A stretch of 32,967 nucleotides of DNA from Collybiopsis luxurians FD-317 M1. Taxonomy: Eukaryota; Basidiomycota; Agaricomycetes; Agaricales; Omphalotaceae. The notes under the pieces were generated by a model, which had not been told where the DNA came from, did not search any database, and saw nothing but the letters and a program-made list of their open reading frames with translations. Numbering within the stretch: position 1 is the first letter of the stretch; every line of letters begins with the position of its first letter. The position numbers and the translations under genes were made by a program. Location of the stretch: assembly GCA_000827265.1 (NCBI GenBank), contig KN834854.1:81131-114097 (forward strand), in the 5' to 3' direction. Shown here in pieces: positions 1-11,628 of the stretch.

Positions 1-257
1 ATGCATATTAAGCAGTTGTGCCACTTTAAGTGTGCATTAGACTCCTGCTGACTCAGCCATTAGACAGAAGTGGATTAAAGAGCTGCAGCGATGGATTCTA
101 TTCACAATGAGTTGCCTAGGGTCCCCATTGGCACAAGTCCAATTTGTCTTAGCATTTTGGGCAACAAAGTACATCAAAGCATGCACCATAAAGTCATTCA
201 TAGTATAGACAATCAGGGACTCCTGTTCCAAGGAAAAGTTATGAATGGCACACCAAA

Positions 258-1004
258 ATGCCAATAGTGCTGCACAGTTTGTTGACAGTGAGGGACCAGA
301 CACTCAGAATCTGGATGGATAAATTGTGTGGAGAATTAGGACCACAATATACACCTGCTCCAGCTGTCACCATCATTGTGCTTGAATTTTCACACACACC
401 ATACAAATATACTAGCAATCCTCTTTGCTTCACAGGTGAGAACTTTATAATGGAGCCACAAGCCCAGCTTGAATAACCCATCATCATTGGAGAAGTTAAG
501 CTGACTGTCGAAACCATAACCTAAACATTTCTGAGGGTGGTAGATGAGTTGACATGGCCACTGATGCCTGAAAGCATGAAAGATGGATATGGCAAAGGTA
601 GTGTGACCCATGTACAGTTTGAGGAAGTCCCATTTCAAACAGTTGCAGTGCAGCTGACACCCAATGTTGTACAGGATGCAGATAACTACATCATTGGTTT
701 TCTTTCATTTTGAGGGACCGGATTCTATGTTCTTGCTAGGCCAGACTGAATCAACATGATTCTTCCAGGCAGCTATCTCCGCTTCAGAAAGGAAGAAGGT
801 TTTGGGGTGTATGGCACAAGGAGGATTGCACCCACCCTTTTGAACATTGTGCTTCTGAGTGAAGCACATGTCCAAACAAATGGTTACACTTTCGCTATAG
901 CATTCAAGGTAAGTTTCAGCATAGGTAAAAAAATTTTATCACTTACATTGCAGATCCTCCAAAGCAGAGTGGGCACTGGGCACACAAATACTCACTGGGC
1001 CTCT
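258..1004 (+). pseudogene. Decayed protein-coding remnant, 5' of MITE copy 1
   Basis: One plus-strand frame stays readable from 258 to 908 apart from four in-frame stops (TAA 474-476, TAA 522-524, TGA 711-713, TGA 747-749). The sequence between them is protein-like, for example ADNYIIGFLSF just before 711 and YLRFRKEEGFGVYG after 756. A GTAAGT donor at 909 and a CAG acceptor ending at 953 give a 45-bp intron that keeps the frame. The second exon runs to 1004, where the foldback MITE begins. Protein-like sequence (for example SPDTKQFDSWLDSV) resumes after the MITE, so the MITE probably landed in an exon. I do not recognise the family. Two of the four stops are TGA. It is a relic, not a working gene; its 5' end may lie left of the window. 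Confidence 0.45.
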
Positions 1005-1607
1005 CACCCCCAGCAGTCCAAGATTTATTGTCTGTAAAAGGCTTAGTAATATATATAATTTTTCCCTTGGATTTTAATATTTTTTTCCAGTGTTAAATAA
1101 TTAGTATTGAGCTGGTAAAAGGTAAAGTTAAATAATTAATTTTGTGGCGGCTTTTTCATGCATGAAAGGCACCAGTAATTATGTAATTTTTCCCATGATT
1201 TTCCCATATTGTCAGCTGACAAATAAAAACTTTTACTGCTGCGAAAAGCATCGGGCAATAATCAGAACAATATCAAAATGATTGCCTGTTGCTTTTCGCA
1301 GCAGTAAAAGTTTTTATTTATCAGCTGATAATGTTTTAGAAAAAGTAATTCTTTCTCACAGGTCATATTTATTAGATTACAGCTGGAAAAAATATGGTAA
1401 AATATGGGAAAAATCACAGGGAAAATTATGTAATTACTGGCACCTTTTACACATGAAAAAGGTGCTGCAAAATCAATTATTTAACTTTACCTTTTACCAG
1501 CTCAATATTAATTATTTAACACTGGAAAAAAATATTAAAATTCAAAGGAAAAATTATATATATTACTAAGCCTTTTACAGACAATAAAGATTGGACTGCT
1601 GGGGGTG
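1005..1607. mobile_element. Foldback MITE, copy 1 (hAT-like termini)
   Basis: The element starts CACCCCCAGCAGTCCAA and ends with the inverse, TTGGACTGCTGGGGGTG. The two halves are inverted copies of each other almost to the centre near 1258-1290, leaving a loop of only a few bases. It is AT-rich and has no credible protein; the ORFs inside are accidental translations of the repeat. The left arm lacks about 70 bp present in the right arm (a segment containing CAGCTGTAATC in the full-length arm) just before GTCAGCTGAC at about 1212. A second, fuller copy lies at 12493-13167. CA...TG ends together with the 7-8 bp duplication at copy 2 suggest a non-autonomous hAT-type element. At this copy only TCT is shared by the flanks, so its own target duplication is not convincing. 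Confidence 0.8.
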
Positions 1608-1859
1608 TCTCCAGCTCAGAGCATTCACTCTCCCCAGATACCAAGCAGTTTGATTCTTGGTTGGACTCAGTGTTGGATAGTTGTCTATGTTTATGAGTGC
1701 ATGGAATGAAATGGAATGCCGAGTTTTTGAGGTGGTGAATTCCGTGCCTGATCCTAGACAGGCAATTTTGTATTAGTCTCATAATATTGATTACTCAAAC
1801 TAAATGGTCGATACAGATAACTATCATATTGCAATTGAATATTGCAGTTGAAATTACAA

Positions 1860-1984
1860 GGCTTTGACGGCATATGAGAAGATCCGGTCCAATGGAACTA
1901 AGCTACATTAAGGTGGGATTGCATTTTGTGATGTCATATAACCTGTGCTCATCATTGCATGGCTTTGATGGCATATGAGAAGAT
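1860..1984. repeat. Pair of 24-bp direct repeats
   Basis: The 24-mer starting GGCTTTGACGGCATATGAG at 1860 recurs at 1961 with one difference: CG in the first copy is TG in the second. The starts are 101 bp apart and the sequences outside the repeat do not match. Confidence 0.7.
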
Positions 1985-2110
1985 GTATGCTGGGCATGAG
2001 TCCCTGCCATGCGGCAGCGTTGGCCCATTACCAATGGCAGGGCATCAAGTTCCTCATAGGATGCACATTGTCATCAAGAAAATGAACATGGCATACACCT
2101 AGAGCTTCAG

Positions 2111-2146
2111 TGCCCTCTGTTCTGCCCTCTGTTCTGCCCTCTGTTC
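2111..2146. repeat. 12-bp minisatellite, three copies
   Basis: TGCCCTCTGTTC is repeated three times without mismatch, followed by a diverging TGACC. On the minus strand it would encode a short TEGR repeat, but no surrounding gene supports that. Confidence 0.85.
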
Positions 2147-3187
2147 TGACCTTGTCTGTTGTCCTCAATACTTCCAGGGTATCCTCATCAAGTACATCTT
2201 CCATGGAGATGCCTCTCATAGGGCAAGTCCAAAGTTCTGGGTCACAGTGAAAGAGGGGGTTTTTGCTTGGTGGATTGTAGGCTGCTGTGGGTATCATCTC
2301 TTGTTGAAAATTGTTAAGAATTTCCTTGATTTGGAAAGAAGCGGTATCATGGAGACTGAGGAACCACTGGAAGGCATTAGAAAAGCAATGACATAATGGA
2401 TCATCACCTGGAAGTCAAAAACCCTGGCTGCCTAAGAAATCAGTAATGGCGCCACACCAGGCTGTGTAATTGGGTGCAATGTGAAGGAACAGATGTCAAA
2501 CAAAGTCCAATACCTGAATATTGACTGCGAGTGTCAGGTGCATGGGTGAACAAGGAAATAAACTGCTCTCAATGAGCTGCTTGGGTGTGGGAGTGCAAGC
2601 TGAAGCCCAAAGGTCAACCTTTTCAAACTCTACAAAATATCAGCAAGAGAAGATGTGAACATTAATAAGGGGGTACTCACTGTGAAAATGAACAATCCAA
2701 ATGGAAAGCAGTCACCCATTACAGCACCTGCATCATTGACCCTGGAGCCTCAGTTTTGGCTCAATCCTCGGTGACTGAGTTTTATGCAAAAGCTTGTGGT
2801 AAGGAGCTATAAGAGACAGAATGACCTCACAGAGCCAATGCTGCAAGGCCTTGAGACATTTTTGAGTGTGTTTCAAAGGAGAGATTGGCCCATGTGCTGT
2901 TCCTTAATTCCAATGCACCTTATTAAATTTAGACCACATTTGAAACAAGGGCTACTGTGATATAACCTATTATGGTCAGAAAGGGAAAGTCAAAGCAACA
3001 TATATTGTGGTCTAAAATAGGTACTAAAAGAATTTGATCTATGATTGATTACTACTAAAAATGGAAAGCCAAAGCAACAATTATCCCAGCACCAGATAAG
3101 CCAGTGCATTGTTTGTCATGCAAAATAAGTCATGAATGTCTACCAAAATATAGATAAAGTAGGATTGATTTGACTATAGAGAGTATG

Positions 3188-4740
3188 CTAGAGTATTTCC
3201 TTGTGAAACTTGTTTAGGTGAACATCAAACCAGTCATCCCTATCCTCATTATAATCCAGAAATCTGCCCATTATACCCTCTATATCTGTGTCATACAACT
3301 GCTGCTCCACAGAGCTGTCATCCCACCAATAATCCAGGAAGTGGGCCATAAAGATGCATTTCACTTCATGGTTAATGAATGTCTCATCCATGAATGTATG
3401 AAGAACAGCGAAAAAATACTGGTTCATAGTGTGGCAGCCCTGGGGATTATACATTTGAAGCCACTTTGTCCAAGTTGTTGGCTTCAAAGGCATGTTGGGA
3501 ACAATTTGACCACCATTGTGCATCAGATGGTTAAGACCTCCTACCCAATGATGAAAGCATGCTTGGGATGCACAACTGTTTCCCAGGTGAGCAAGTGGTA
3601 TAAACTGATGCACATAGGTTAACATCTTCTTGGAATCCTTGCCATCCCATGCAGCTACTGTGAAGGGATCTGGAAGCTCCAAAATAGGATAAATAGCATG
3701 AACAGGTGTCATCAAGGAAAATGCTCTGGTAACATATCCCACAATATGCACGCAGGCCTACAAAGTCAAGTTGAAGTGAAGTAAACATGAAACAAAATTC
3801 AGGACACATACAATTTTGGCATTGCTTGAAGCTGCATATAGAGTGCTTCAGTTTCATAGAGGTCAGAGGCTAACAGGCATGGTGAGGAGGAAAAACTGGA
3901 ATGAGTTAGATGTAGGTTGTGCTTTAAAAGGACATAAACAATAGAGATCTTACTTAAACCATATTTCCATACCTGAACACACTTTGGCTGTAGTTTAAGG
4001 TTGTTGCAGACCCACACAAGGTATTTAACAACCTCTTTACTTCCTTTCAGTATTTCCCACTATTTTTTTGCTAAAAAAAGACCACAATTACTGTTTATTC
4101 CTGTTCATAAATAAAATTTTACCAATGATTACAGCATCACATATAAAGCATGCTAACTACAAGTCTCAATTGGGTAGATTTACAATCATGCGAGGGTAAT
4201 TATACTAGTAAATGAAACAATTGTCTATTGTACTCCATATACAGCCATTGGATTCAACAACCAACAACCCTTGCTTGATCTCAAGGGCATCTGTATGAGC
4301 CTGACAATCATACATATCCTGTAAGTCCCATGCCTTGCCTCCAAATTTCTTGTCATAAGCCTGAATCCCTGGAATTTGCATGGCATTGTTTTCTTCCCAC
4401 AGCACCCTCAAGGTGGTGATAAAATGTAGGATGCAGAGATGAACAGCTTGAAGATCATCCTGCTAGAGGAAGTCAGTGAGAAGAGGCATAGAAATCAGAA
4501 CAAGGAGAAATGGAAAGTCCTCCACTAGTCAAAAAAGTTCATTGAAAAACATATCCACCATGGTCTGGGCAACCCTTGGATTATAATACGCTGCTTCCTG
4601 CTTGATTTGGTTGGCATACATGTAGATATCTGCCACGCATCTATTGTCAAAGCTGGGCCAATACTCAATGAGGTCACAGTCATAAGCAAAGACTGATGGC
4701 AGTCAACAATTGGGGCCCATATATTTAGTGTCAAAGGGAT
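3188..4740 (-). pseudogene. Decayed minus-strand coding remnants
   Basis: Three protein-like blocks lie in the same direction. The first (about 4740-4525) reads PFDTKYMGPNC, a TGA, then AYDCDLIEYWPSFD and NQIKQEAAYYNPRVAQTMVD. The second (4411-4205) contains YDKKFGGKAWDLQDMYD. The third (about 3760-3188) is the longest open stretch, near 187 codons, with motifs such as MNQYFFAVLHTFMDETF and HFLDYWWDDSSVEQQLYD; a TTTGTAG just upstream could be its splice acceptor. The blocks are in different frames and could be exons of one gene broken by indels and stops. I do not recognise the family. Composition and direction agree between blocks, but joining them is inference. Confidence 0.4.
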
Positions 4741-5118
4741 GAAAGGTTCAAGGAGAAGCTATTAAAAAAAGCCTGTTAGATTAACACAAATGAACTGCAA
4801 TTGGACCAGAGTCCTATCTTGAGAATTGTAAAAAGCTGCAAGGAGGACATAGGTTGAAGGCACAATGATGGAGGCAAAGCCAGCTTTGCAGATTGAATTT
4901 ATAGTTTATTGTCATTGCAGACAACCAATCTTGTGAGGTAAATATTCAAATGGTATAATAATGTGGCAATTGTTTGTAGTTGTGGAAAAGGAAGAGATGT
5001 GATATTGAATGCAAGAGGCAGTGAGCACTGTCAGTGAAGTTCTGGTCGCCAGCAGTGTGAAGGACAAAGAAGGAGTTGGAGATGGTGGGATGGGATGTTA
5101 AAGCATGGATGCCACTGC

Positions 5119-5149
5119 CAACAGCGACAACAATAACAACAATAACAAT
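5119..5149. repeat. AAC/AAT trinucleotide repeat
   Basis: An imperfect run of CAACAG, CGACAACAATAACAAC and AATAACAAT units, typical of a short microsatellite. Confidence 0.7.
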
Positions 5150-5191
5150 GCTGAGGATGATAGGTTAACTCAAGAAGCAAAAGATTTTTTT

Positions 5192-5252
5192 CCCATGTAA
5201 GTTGGCTGGCTTTCCAGCTTGTCAGCCAGAAAGCCAGCCAACTAAGCATGGG
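5192..5252. repeat. Perfect-stem inverted repeat (hairpin)
   Basis: AGTTGGCTGGCTTTC (5200-5214) is exactly complementary to GAAAGCCAGCCAACT (5229-5243). Outside a 2-3 nt mismatch, CCCATG (5192-5197) pairs with CATGGG (5247-5252). The loop is about 14 nt. It lies in non-coding DNA; it could be a remnant of a small palindromic element or a small-RNA precursor, and the sequence does not decide between these. Confidence 0.75.
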
Positions 5253-5746
5253 AAAAGAGTCTTCCACCTTTTGTCATATGAGTATCATTGTTAGTAGTGG
5301 TGGAAGTCAGTAAGTTAGGCTGGACAGCTTTGAGGGTGTCAGGATAGGTAATATTAATGAGTAAAACTCTTCTGAGAATGTTGAGAGCATCCCAAGGATG
5401 TTAAAATTAGCAAAAGTGAGCTTGAAAGAGTGTCAAAAGAGAAAAAATATAGAGAGAGACCATGTCAGTCCATCCTCTCATGTTCCCCCTCCATATCTTT
5501 TCTGTATTAGCATCGCTCTGACCTGCCTATCAATCTAGATGTCATTAACAGCCATGCTGTTGCTTCCTGCTCAGCTCTCTGGTGACCAAGGTGATACCAC
5601 CTCAACTTCAAGGGCCAACAAATTCCAGTTGGTGTGGATACTGTTCACCATATGTATGCCTTAACATTTATCACTTATGATCAGGAAACAGCTCACAAAC
5701 AATGAAGAAAGTGGGGTAGACAGGGACAGAAAAATACTTTTATTTT

Positions 5747-8431
5747 AGATGAGGCAGATGAGGAAGAGGTCAACAAGGAAGAGGACAACAAGGAAGATGG
5801 CAAAGGAGGTTCTGTCCTGGTACAGATGTCTTCTTTCCAAGGAAATATACCCCCAACTGTACCTGCAGAAGAGGATCAGGAACTGAATGATGCACAGTTC
5901 CACAAACATTTATCAGAGGAGTTTGCTTGAGATGGGAACATAGAGTCTGCTCTCATTCCAGTGGACTGTGACCCATTCACTGCTAAAGGACCCTCTTGTA
6001 TGACAGAGGGGGAGGATGGTTCCTGGAGGCCCAGTGATATTGAAGACATCATTTTGAGAATCAAGCAACAGTACCATAATTCATGCAATATACTCCCTTC
6101 CTCTGAAGATTCTACACCTCCCCTTGGACTCCTGCCTTGACTAGATTAGTATCAGAGGACAATACATCTCAATCTTCCTCACTCGCAGGAGACAATTTAG
6201 ATCCAGATCTGTTGGTTGACAAAGTGGACTTGATGCTGGAGGTTGATCCTGCTCTGGAAAATCTTTATCGAGTGCTTCAAAAGACTCTGTATGAACATCC
6301 TGGCCCTAATTTCATGTGCAACTACAGTGTCTTTCACATTAAATGCCATGTATGTCCTCCATTGTCTTATCTTATAGCATATGATTCATGATCTCACAGA
6401 AAGGTTTTGAGCAGAGCATTGCCTCCTGCATATGCTAAGACATTGTTCACAGAAACTCTCCATTTTTCAAATCTTCAAGTTGTCCTTCTGCTGAAACATT
6501 GAAATGCATGATCATAACTGCCTTTCATTCTCAACAAAAAGGCTTTGTTTATATCATGTGTACCAACATGTCTTCTCAAAATCAGGACTTGGCCATGTAT
6601 TTTCACAGCATCAATGGCTTCTTCTACCCATGTTATCCAATGGTCACTGCTCCTGCTTCCGCTATACATCCTGCTCCATCTAACCAGAAAAGACAACCTC
6701 AACCTCCAGCTCCAACTATGGCTCTGAAAAAAGACAGATTCATTTCTGATGTACCAGCCCTCCTACATTCCACCCACTTGGAAATGCCCATTCACTGTCT
6801 TGTTGCTGTTGTCAAGGAGAGAAACATATTCTGCAGGACTAGGTGGTAGTAAAAGGTGGTTTGTATGATGGAGATCTTGCAGTAGTGACATCAGAGGATG
6901 AATACCTCCCATACAGTAAAGGACATACTCCAGTTGTCCTTGTCAGCCACTTGGCTCAAAATGTAGTAGATGTCGAATGCCAAAGCCAGAGTACCACTCC
7001 ATGTCCTTGACCTGCACCTTTGTCATATGCAGAGGCCATCAGGCTTGCACTCGAAATGCAGAATATTGACTCTTCCATGATGGATGAGCCTCTGCCTGCT
7101 GTCAAACTTCTTAACTGTCCAAAATGCTATTCAAAAAGGTATCCATGCAGTCACATTTGCAAATTTATATATGATAGAGTTGTTCACTGGTGTGGCTTGA
7201 TACACTGGGAAGCAAAGTCACTTTGGCCAGCTCCCACTACCATTGATCCCAAAATTTTTGCTATGTTTGCTAAATTGTTCCACCCTGCTGTTTGTGTATT
7301 GTGGTCAAAAATGCCCATTCCTCACAATTGGCATTTTCAGCAAGGGGAAAAGTACATATCTATGAGCCATATGGACCAGTCTACACAGGTCCTCTATTGC
7401 CAGAAGCTTACTGCAGTTCAGTTAGTGTGGTGCATGCAATTCATTCAACCCAGTGCAAAGTACTGTTTGGCCTGGAACTCATCATCCTATCCACTGTTCT
7501 GCTACAGAAAGATTTCAACACTGTCCAGATTGTTGATATTCCTAGCATTAGCAGTGTAGGGTTGGTTATTGAGGTCAAGCATTCTGAATGCTCTGCCTCC
7601 ATCTTGTTGAATGATTGCACTCTACAGAGTCTGCAGAAGGTTGTAGAAGAGCAAGCAAAGGCAAGTCTTCTGGAAGGAGATCATTCTGCTCCCCCAGTCA
7701 TTGACAGAATAACCAGCTACTGCCTGAATTCTCTGTGTGCGGCTGCTCCTGACACTGAAGTTGGTGATCTTTTGAGCTCTCTTGTGTCGGTGTTGCAGCT
7801 TGCCCCATCTGCAGCCCTTTCAAACACCACAGGTCCCTCAAATGAAATGCAAACCCACTGTTCCCTGTGGATCAATATTCTGATAAAGGTTGTGAAGCAT
7901 CCAACCAGGAAAGGTTATCAAGGTGTAGTCCTAGATGTTCATCTGGGTGATAAGCATTCCAGTGGACTATCAGTCCTTGTTCGGTATGAGATTGTTACTG
8001 TTGGTGATGAGTGTTGGATTATGATGTTGTTCAACATGCAGAGTAAGTGCCTTTGTCACTCCCTTCATCTCTTCCCTGATTTTTTTGTACATAGCACTAT
8101 TCAATTTCTACACAAATTTAACATTGCAGGGTTAGATATGTACTATAAATTTTGCAATGGATATACACCGACATGCATGGTGCTTGAGAATGCAGTCATG
8201 CTTAGAGAAGCTGAAAGGAGACATGCTGATGCTCTCTTTGAAAAGGTTGTGGAGGCTGATGCCCAGCTGTATACCCAACAGGGCAAAGGATTGGTGACAT
8301 TGGATATATACCTCTGCCTGAGCGGTGGATTCTCAATCCACAATGGCATTTGTATTTACATGACCTGGAGTTTTATGTTCAGATACACCATGGTCCCTGG
8401 GCACTCAAAGATGATTAGATCATTTACCTAG
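5747..8431 (+). pseudogene. Spt5-like protein with NGN/KOW-type modules, decayed
   Basis: Spt5 proteins travel with RNA polymerase II and have an acidic N-terminus, an NGN domain and several KOW modules. The same order is visible here in broken frames: an acidic segment (5747 on, DEADEEEVNKEED); an NGN-like block in the 6499 frame (KGFVYIM near 6540, INGFF near 6610); a KOW1-like block at 6843-6960 (VVVKGGLYDGDLAVV) preceded by an in-frame TAG at 6840-6842; then one long open stretch, 7292-8431, with further KOW-like motifs (FNTVQIVDI, GLVIEVKHSECSASI, and HPTRKGYQGVVLDV near 7900). Stops and frame changes between blocks, plus possible introns, make it non-functional. Agaricomycetes carry many such Spt5-like copies; membership in that expanded set is my inference from motifs. 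Only about six CpG are left in the last 1.4 kb. Confidence 0.5.
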
Positions 8432-8493
8432 AGTTGTATGACAGGTGAATCCAGGTCTGTATGCATATGAGCTGAAAGAGCAAGAACAAGTTT

Positions 8494-9180
8494 ATGGTTG
8501 TCCCTCCAGAAGACATCTGCAATATCCCTTCCAGCGGCATATGTACAAAATCTGTCAGTAGGAATGCATTCAATGTGCAAGGCCTTTTTCTCATTGCAAG
8601 TGTTGATGATGTCAAGCTACATGACCATATTGGCAAGCTTGTGCAGCAAGTACAAGATGTTGATCCAGATGCATTGTGCATGCTACCTGCAGACAATGGC
8701 CTCCATTTCATACAAAGGGTCAATCTATACCCATTGCCCAGTTGTTCCCACTATGAAGAGGAGGTGATGGTTGAGGAGCTGCCATTTGAGATCCATTTCA
8801 CTTCACTCCTGTTAGTAGATTTGTCTTGAGCTATGATGCTCAAAGGAAATCACAAAATGTACAACTTGAGGAAGGCATACAATGAATTGACAATGCTGTG
8901 CAATGAGCCCAATGGTCAGGTGAAGGTCCAGGAGGCCAGAAAGTGAAGAGCTGATGTTACAGCAAGTGTCGAGGGGCTGGCTGAAAAAATTGCTATGGCA
9001 GCAAGCAGGAGAAGTTAGACCCCTCCTCTGCCACCACAACCTGCTGATATTGATTGGGAGCATGTATTACTTGTTTAATCATTCTATGTTACTCTGTCAT
9101 GAACTCTATTTGTACTGTTCTGATCATGATCATTATCCTACTTGGTATATGTATATTATAGATGGTATATTCATGTAAAG
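8494..9180 (+). pseudogene. Trailing coding remnant after the Spt5-like relic
   Basis: The frame 8494-8829 is open for about 110 codons and protein-like (VDDVKLHDHIGKLVQQVQ, DPDALCMLPADNG). It ends at TGA, after which short pieces such as AYNELTMLCNEPNG follow in another frame. It may be the C-terminal part of the Spt5-like gene or a separate gene. No family was recognised. From about 8945 the sequence becomes AT-rich and non-coding. Confidence 0.3.
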
Positions 9181-9480
9181 CTCATCTTTGTTCATTATGG
9201 GGTGTGAAAAATGATATTGGCACCTTTGATTTGTGTGAATGCTATGCTATGATGCTAAATTGAGATTTCATTCATCCAAAACAACATTAAACTACATATA
9301 TCCAAAAAAGAGACAATTACCTAAAAGGGAAAAAGAAACAGCAAATAGCCATTGTTCATCTCCAGGCCAAGTCATTTATACCATGTATAGCTAATACCTT
9401 GCTTAGACTCTGCCTCTGACTCATTCCTCATCATGTCTACTTTGAACAAATGTGTTACTTGGGCACAACAAAAACAGAAT
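9181..9480. other. AT-rich non-coding stretch
   Basis: No frame, repeat or RNA signal was recognised here. Confidence 0.4.
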
Positions 9481-11130
9481 GTAATTGAAAATGCTCAAAC
9501 TTGAGGAGGCAAAAAACAGGTGCATTCTGGAACACCTGTTCCAATGAGAACTGAAGCCCTTGCCACTAGATGAATGCCTTTGAAAGGAAAGTGCATTGTC
9601 ATGGACTTTGTTGCAATGCCGCCAATGGCACCCACTGCATCTCTTCCTCCCAACCCTGAATGCTCTGCGACCCTCAAAAGTAAGTCAATCTGGTCTTGGG
9701 ACAATACCCCTGGTGTAGCTCTAGATGATTCTTATGTGCAAGGTGAATGGCTTTGAACTTGACAATGGTTCCCTATTGATATTATGACTGCAGATCCAAT
9801 CTCTACCCAAACTGTTTCCATAGAGTCAGATGGCAAGGACAAGCTTGACCTGAATGTGCAAGGTAAGTTCTCTTGAATTATCATAGTTTGGGCACTGAAC
9901 TTATCTCTTATCAGACCTCCCTCTGATACTTGAAGTGGAAAACACACAGGAAGAGGGTCATGATTTCAATTTGCAAAGTAAGTCACCCTGCATTTTGTCT
10001 GATTAGCTTTGGCTTACCATTCGTGTGTTCCTCAAGTGGTTTCAGGTGACACTTGCATTGTAGAGGACAAAGGAGGCGATGGCAAAATGGATCCTGTTGT
10101 TGTAGGTTAGTGCTCAGATCATCAAATGTGTTTTGCATGTATTAAGGCTACATTCTACATAGATTTTAGCAAACATATCCCCAAATTGAACAAGAATCCT
10201 CCTCGCAAATGTGGAATGCTTCACATTGCATGCTATTTTATGCCTCATGAACAAGAAGATTCAGCTTCCCATCCTCCACAGTCTTGTCTCCCTGGCCCTC
10301 TGTTCAATGAGGCTCACCAGCCTTTGGAAGATCTTCCCCCTCCAACCTCCCTTGTAGATGGAGGTGTTTTTAGAGCCAACAACTGCTGTCAAACTCAGTC
10401 AGGAGCTGCCAATTAACCACCCACTCTCGCCTCTGACCCCTGTTCCAGTTTCATCTGTATCCAAGATGTCTAAAGCAGGACAGTTGACTCTGACCATTTT
10501 CAGTCCTTCTCTCAAGAAACAGGATGACTTCAAGGTGACCAAGCCTTCTGTACCATCGGTCAAAGCACAATCTCCCACTCCAGTGGAAGCAAAAACTGGG
10601 CAAATCATATAAGGAATTTCAGGTGGCTATTTGAATGGAGTACAAGAAGCTACTTCAATTGCTGGACAATGAAAGGGATAAATGTATGCAAGATCTACAG
10701 GAGTGGTACATGAAGTGGATGCACAACTACACTGCTGAAGAACATCTCAAAAGGTTTTTGGAGTCACGCCTTATCACACTGAGCACCAAATTTTCTGAAT
10801 GCATAAGTGATTTCTCTTCATTGATTATATCTATGATAACTGAGCTCATCTCTTGAAGGCTCATCTGATGTACGAGACCCCCCAACTTTCAATTTTCAGA
10901 TGGACAGTTGATCCCTAACTGGTAAAGCAATTCAATGGGGTGGTGATGAGTTATTTGAAGGCATGCGCAATGCTAACACCTCTAGTCTGAAAGTGCAAGC
11001 TGTCAATTATGGCACTATGATATACACACAGTACATGCGCTTGCACCAAGATGATCTACTTCTGCATGAAAAACAACAGTTCATCAACAGCTACTCTGAT
11101 GACAAGAGCTGGCTTTGAACTGCATTCAAG
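9481..11130 (+). pseudogene. Decayed multi-exon plus-strand gene, family unknown
   Basis: Several short coding-like blocks are followed by splice-like signals: AAGTAAGT-type donors near 9680 and 9975, GCAAGGTAAGTT near 9856, and pyrimidine-AG acceptors near 9915. A Pro/Ser-rich block (10250-10605, for example SPLTPVPVSSVSKMSK) is followed by a helical, charged block at 10635-10856 (LLQLLDNERDKCMQDLQEWY). Another block follows at about 10925-11118 (AIQWGGDELFEGMRN, VNYGTMIYTQYMRLHQDD), ended by a TGA. The frames do not join cleanly. No known domain was recognised, and the gene is at best a relic. Confidence 0.35.
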
Positions 11131-11394
11131 GATATTCTAATCTTAAGCCTTAGTATGTTATTGAATGCCTTCACTCTCCATAGCTGTGTATTGATCTTTT
11201 CCAAACATCATAGAAGAAGTCTGTCCCAATGCCTCAGTCAAGCAACTCAGATGGAATGCTGGATTTGCAGATATGTGTACTGACCACAATGCACCTGTAA
11301 CAGCTGGCTTGACACATCAAAGGCTGGCTATAGCCAGTCTGATTGATATATCAGGCCAGGCTCTTACCAGGGAGTACACTTAAGCCATTCCAAA

Positions 11395-11628
11395 AGCTCA
11401 GGAGTCATAGGCTACACCCAGCCTGCAATCCAAACTGTGACTCATCCCATTTGGCTACTACCAACCTGGCCAGAGAGTGGCCAGAACAGCTGAATCCCTG
11501 GGACTGCTGACTAGATTCCCAGCTTGGCCGAGCAAAATGTTCAGTTTGGGAATCAAACCCACAGCCAACTTTTATTGACATTTGATGTAACTGCTGAGAC
11601 CTGCTTTCCACTGAGCCATTGAAGAATT
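11395..11628 (-). mobile_element. Probable tRNA-derived SINE
   Basis: On the minus strand, TGGCTCAGTGG (11618-11608) fits the pol III box A consensus. GGTTTGATTCC (11559-11549) fits box B (GGTTCGANTCC) with a single C to T change at the CpG. The spacing of 47 nt between boxes is a little longer than in most tRNAs. A non-tRNA body of about 150 bp follows toward lower coordinates. The head lacks a complete acceptor stem, so this is a SINE rather than a tRNA gene. Both ends are estimates, and no target duplication was found. Confidence 0.5.

Larger units (their letters stand above)
1608..3187. other. Mostly non-coding, CpG-poor stretch
   Basis: After the MITE about 180 bp may continue the broken gene of the left flank. 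Beyond that I see only short shadows of frames. The stretch holds a near-identical 24-bp direct repeat (1860-1883 and 1961-1984) and a 12-bp minisatellite (2111-2146), both listed separately. No RNA gene or regulatory site was recognised. Confidence 0.4.
4741..5746. other. Non-coding stretch with a hairpin and an AAC repeat
   Basis: No convincing frame was found on either strand. The stretch holds an AAC-type microsatellite (about 5119-5149) and a strong 61-bp inverted repeat (5192-5252). The end of it, from about 5560, runs into the acidic N-terminal part of the downstream Spt5-like relic and may contain its promoter or a missed exon. Confidence 0.4.

Noticed and set aside
1282..1569. ORF inside MITE copy 1, with similar ORFs at 12287-12817 and 12877-13215 in copy 2
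   Set aside because: They are translations of the inverted-repeat arms, appear on both strands, and are not protein-like.
11549..11618. A functional tRNA gene
   Set aside because: Boxes A and B are present, but no full cloverleaf with a paired acceptor stem could be drawn and a non-tRNA body follows.
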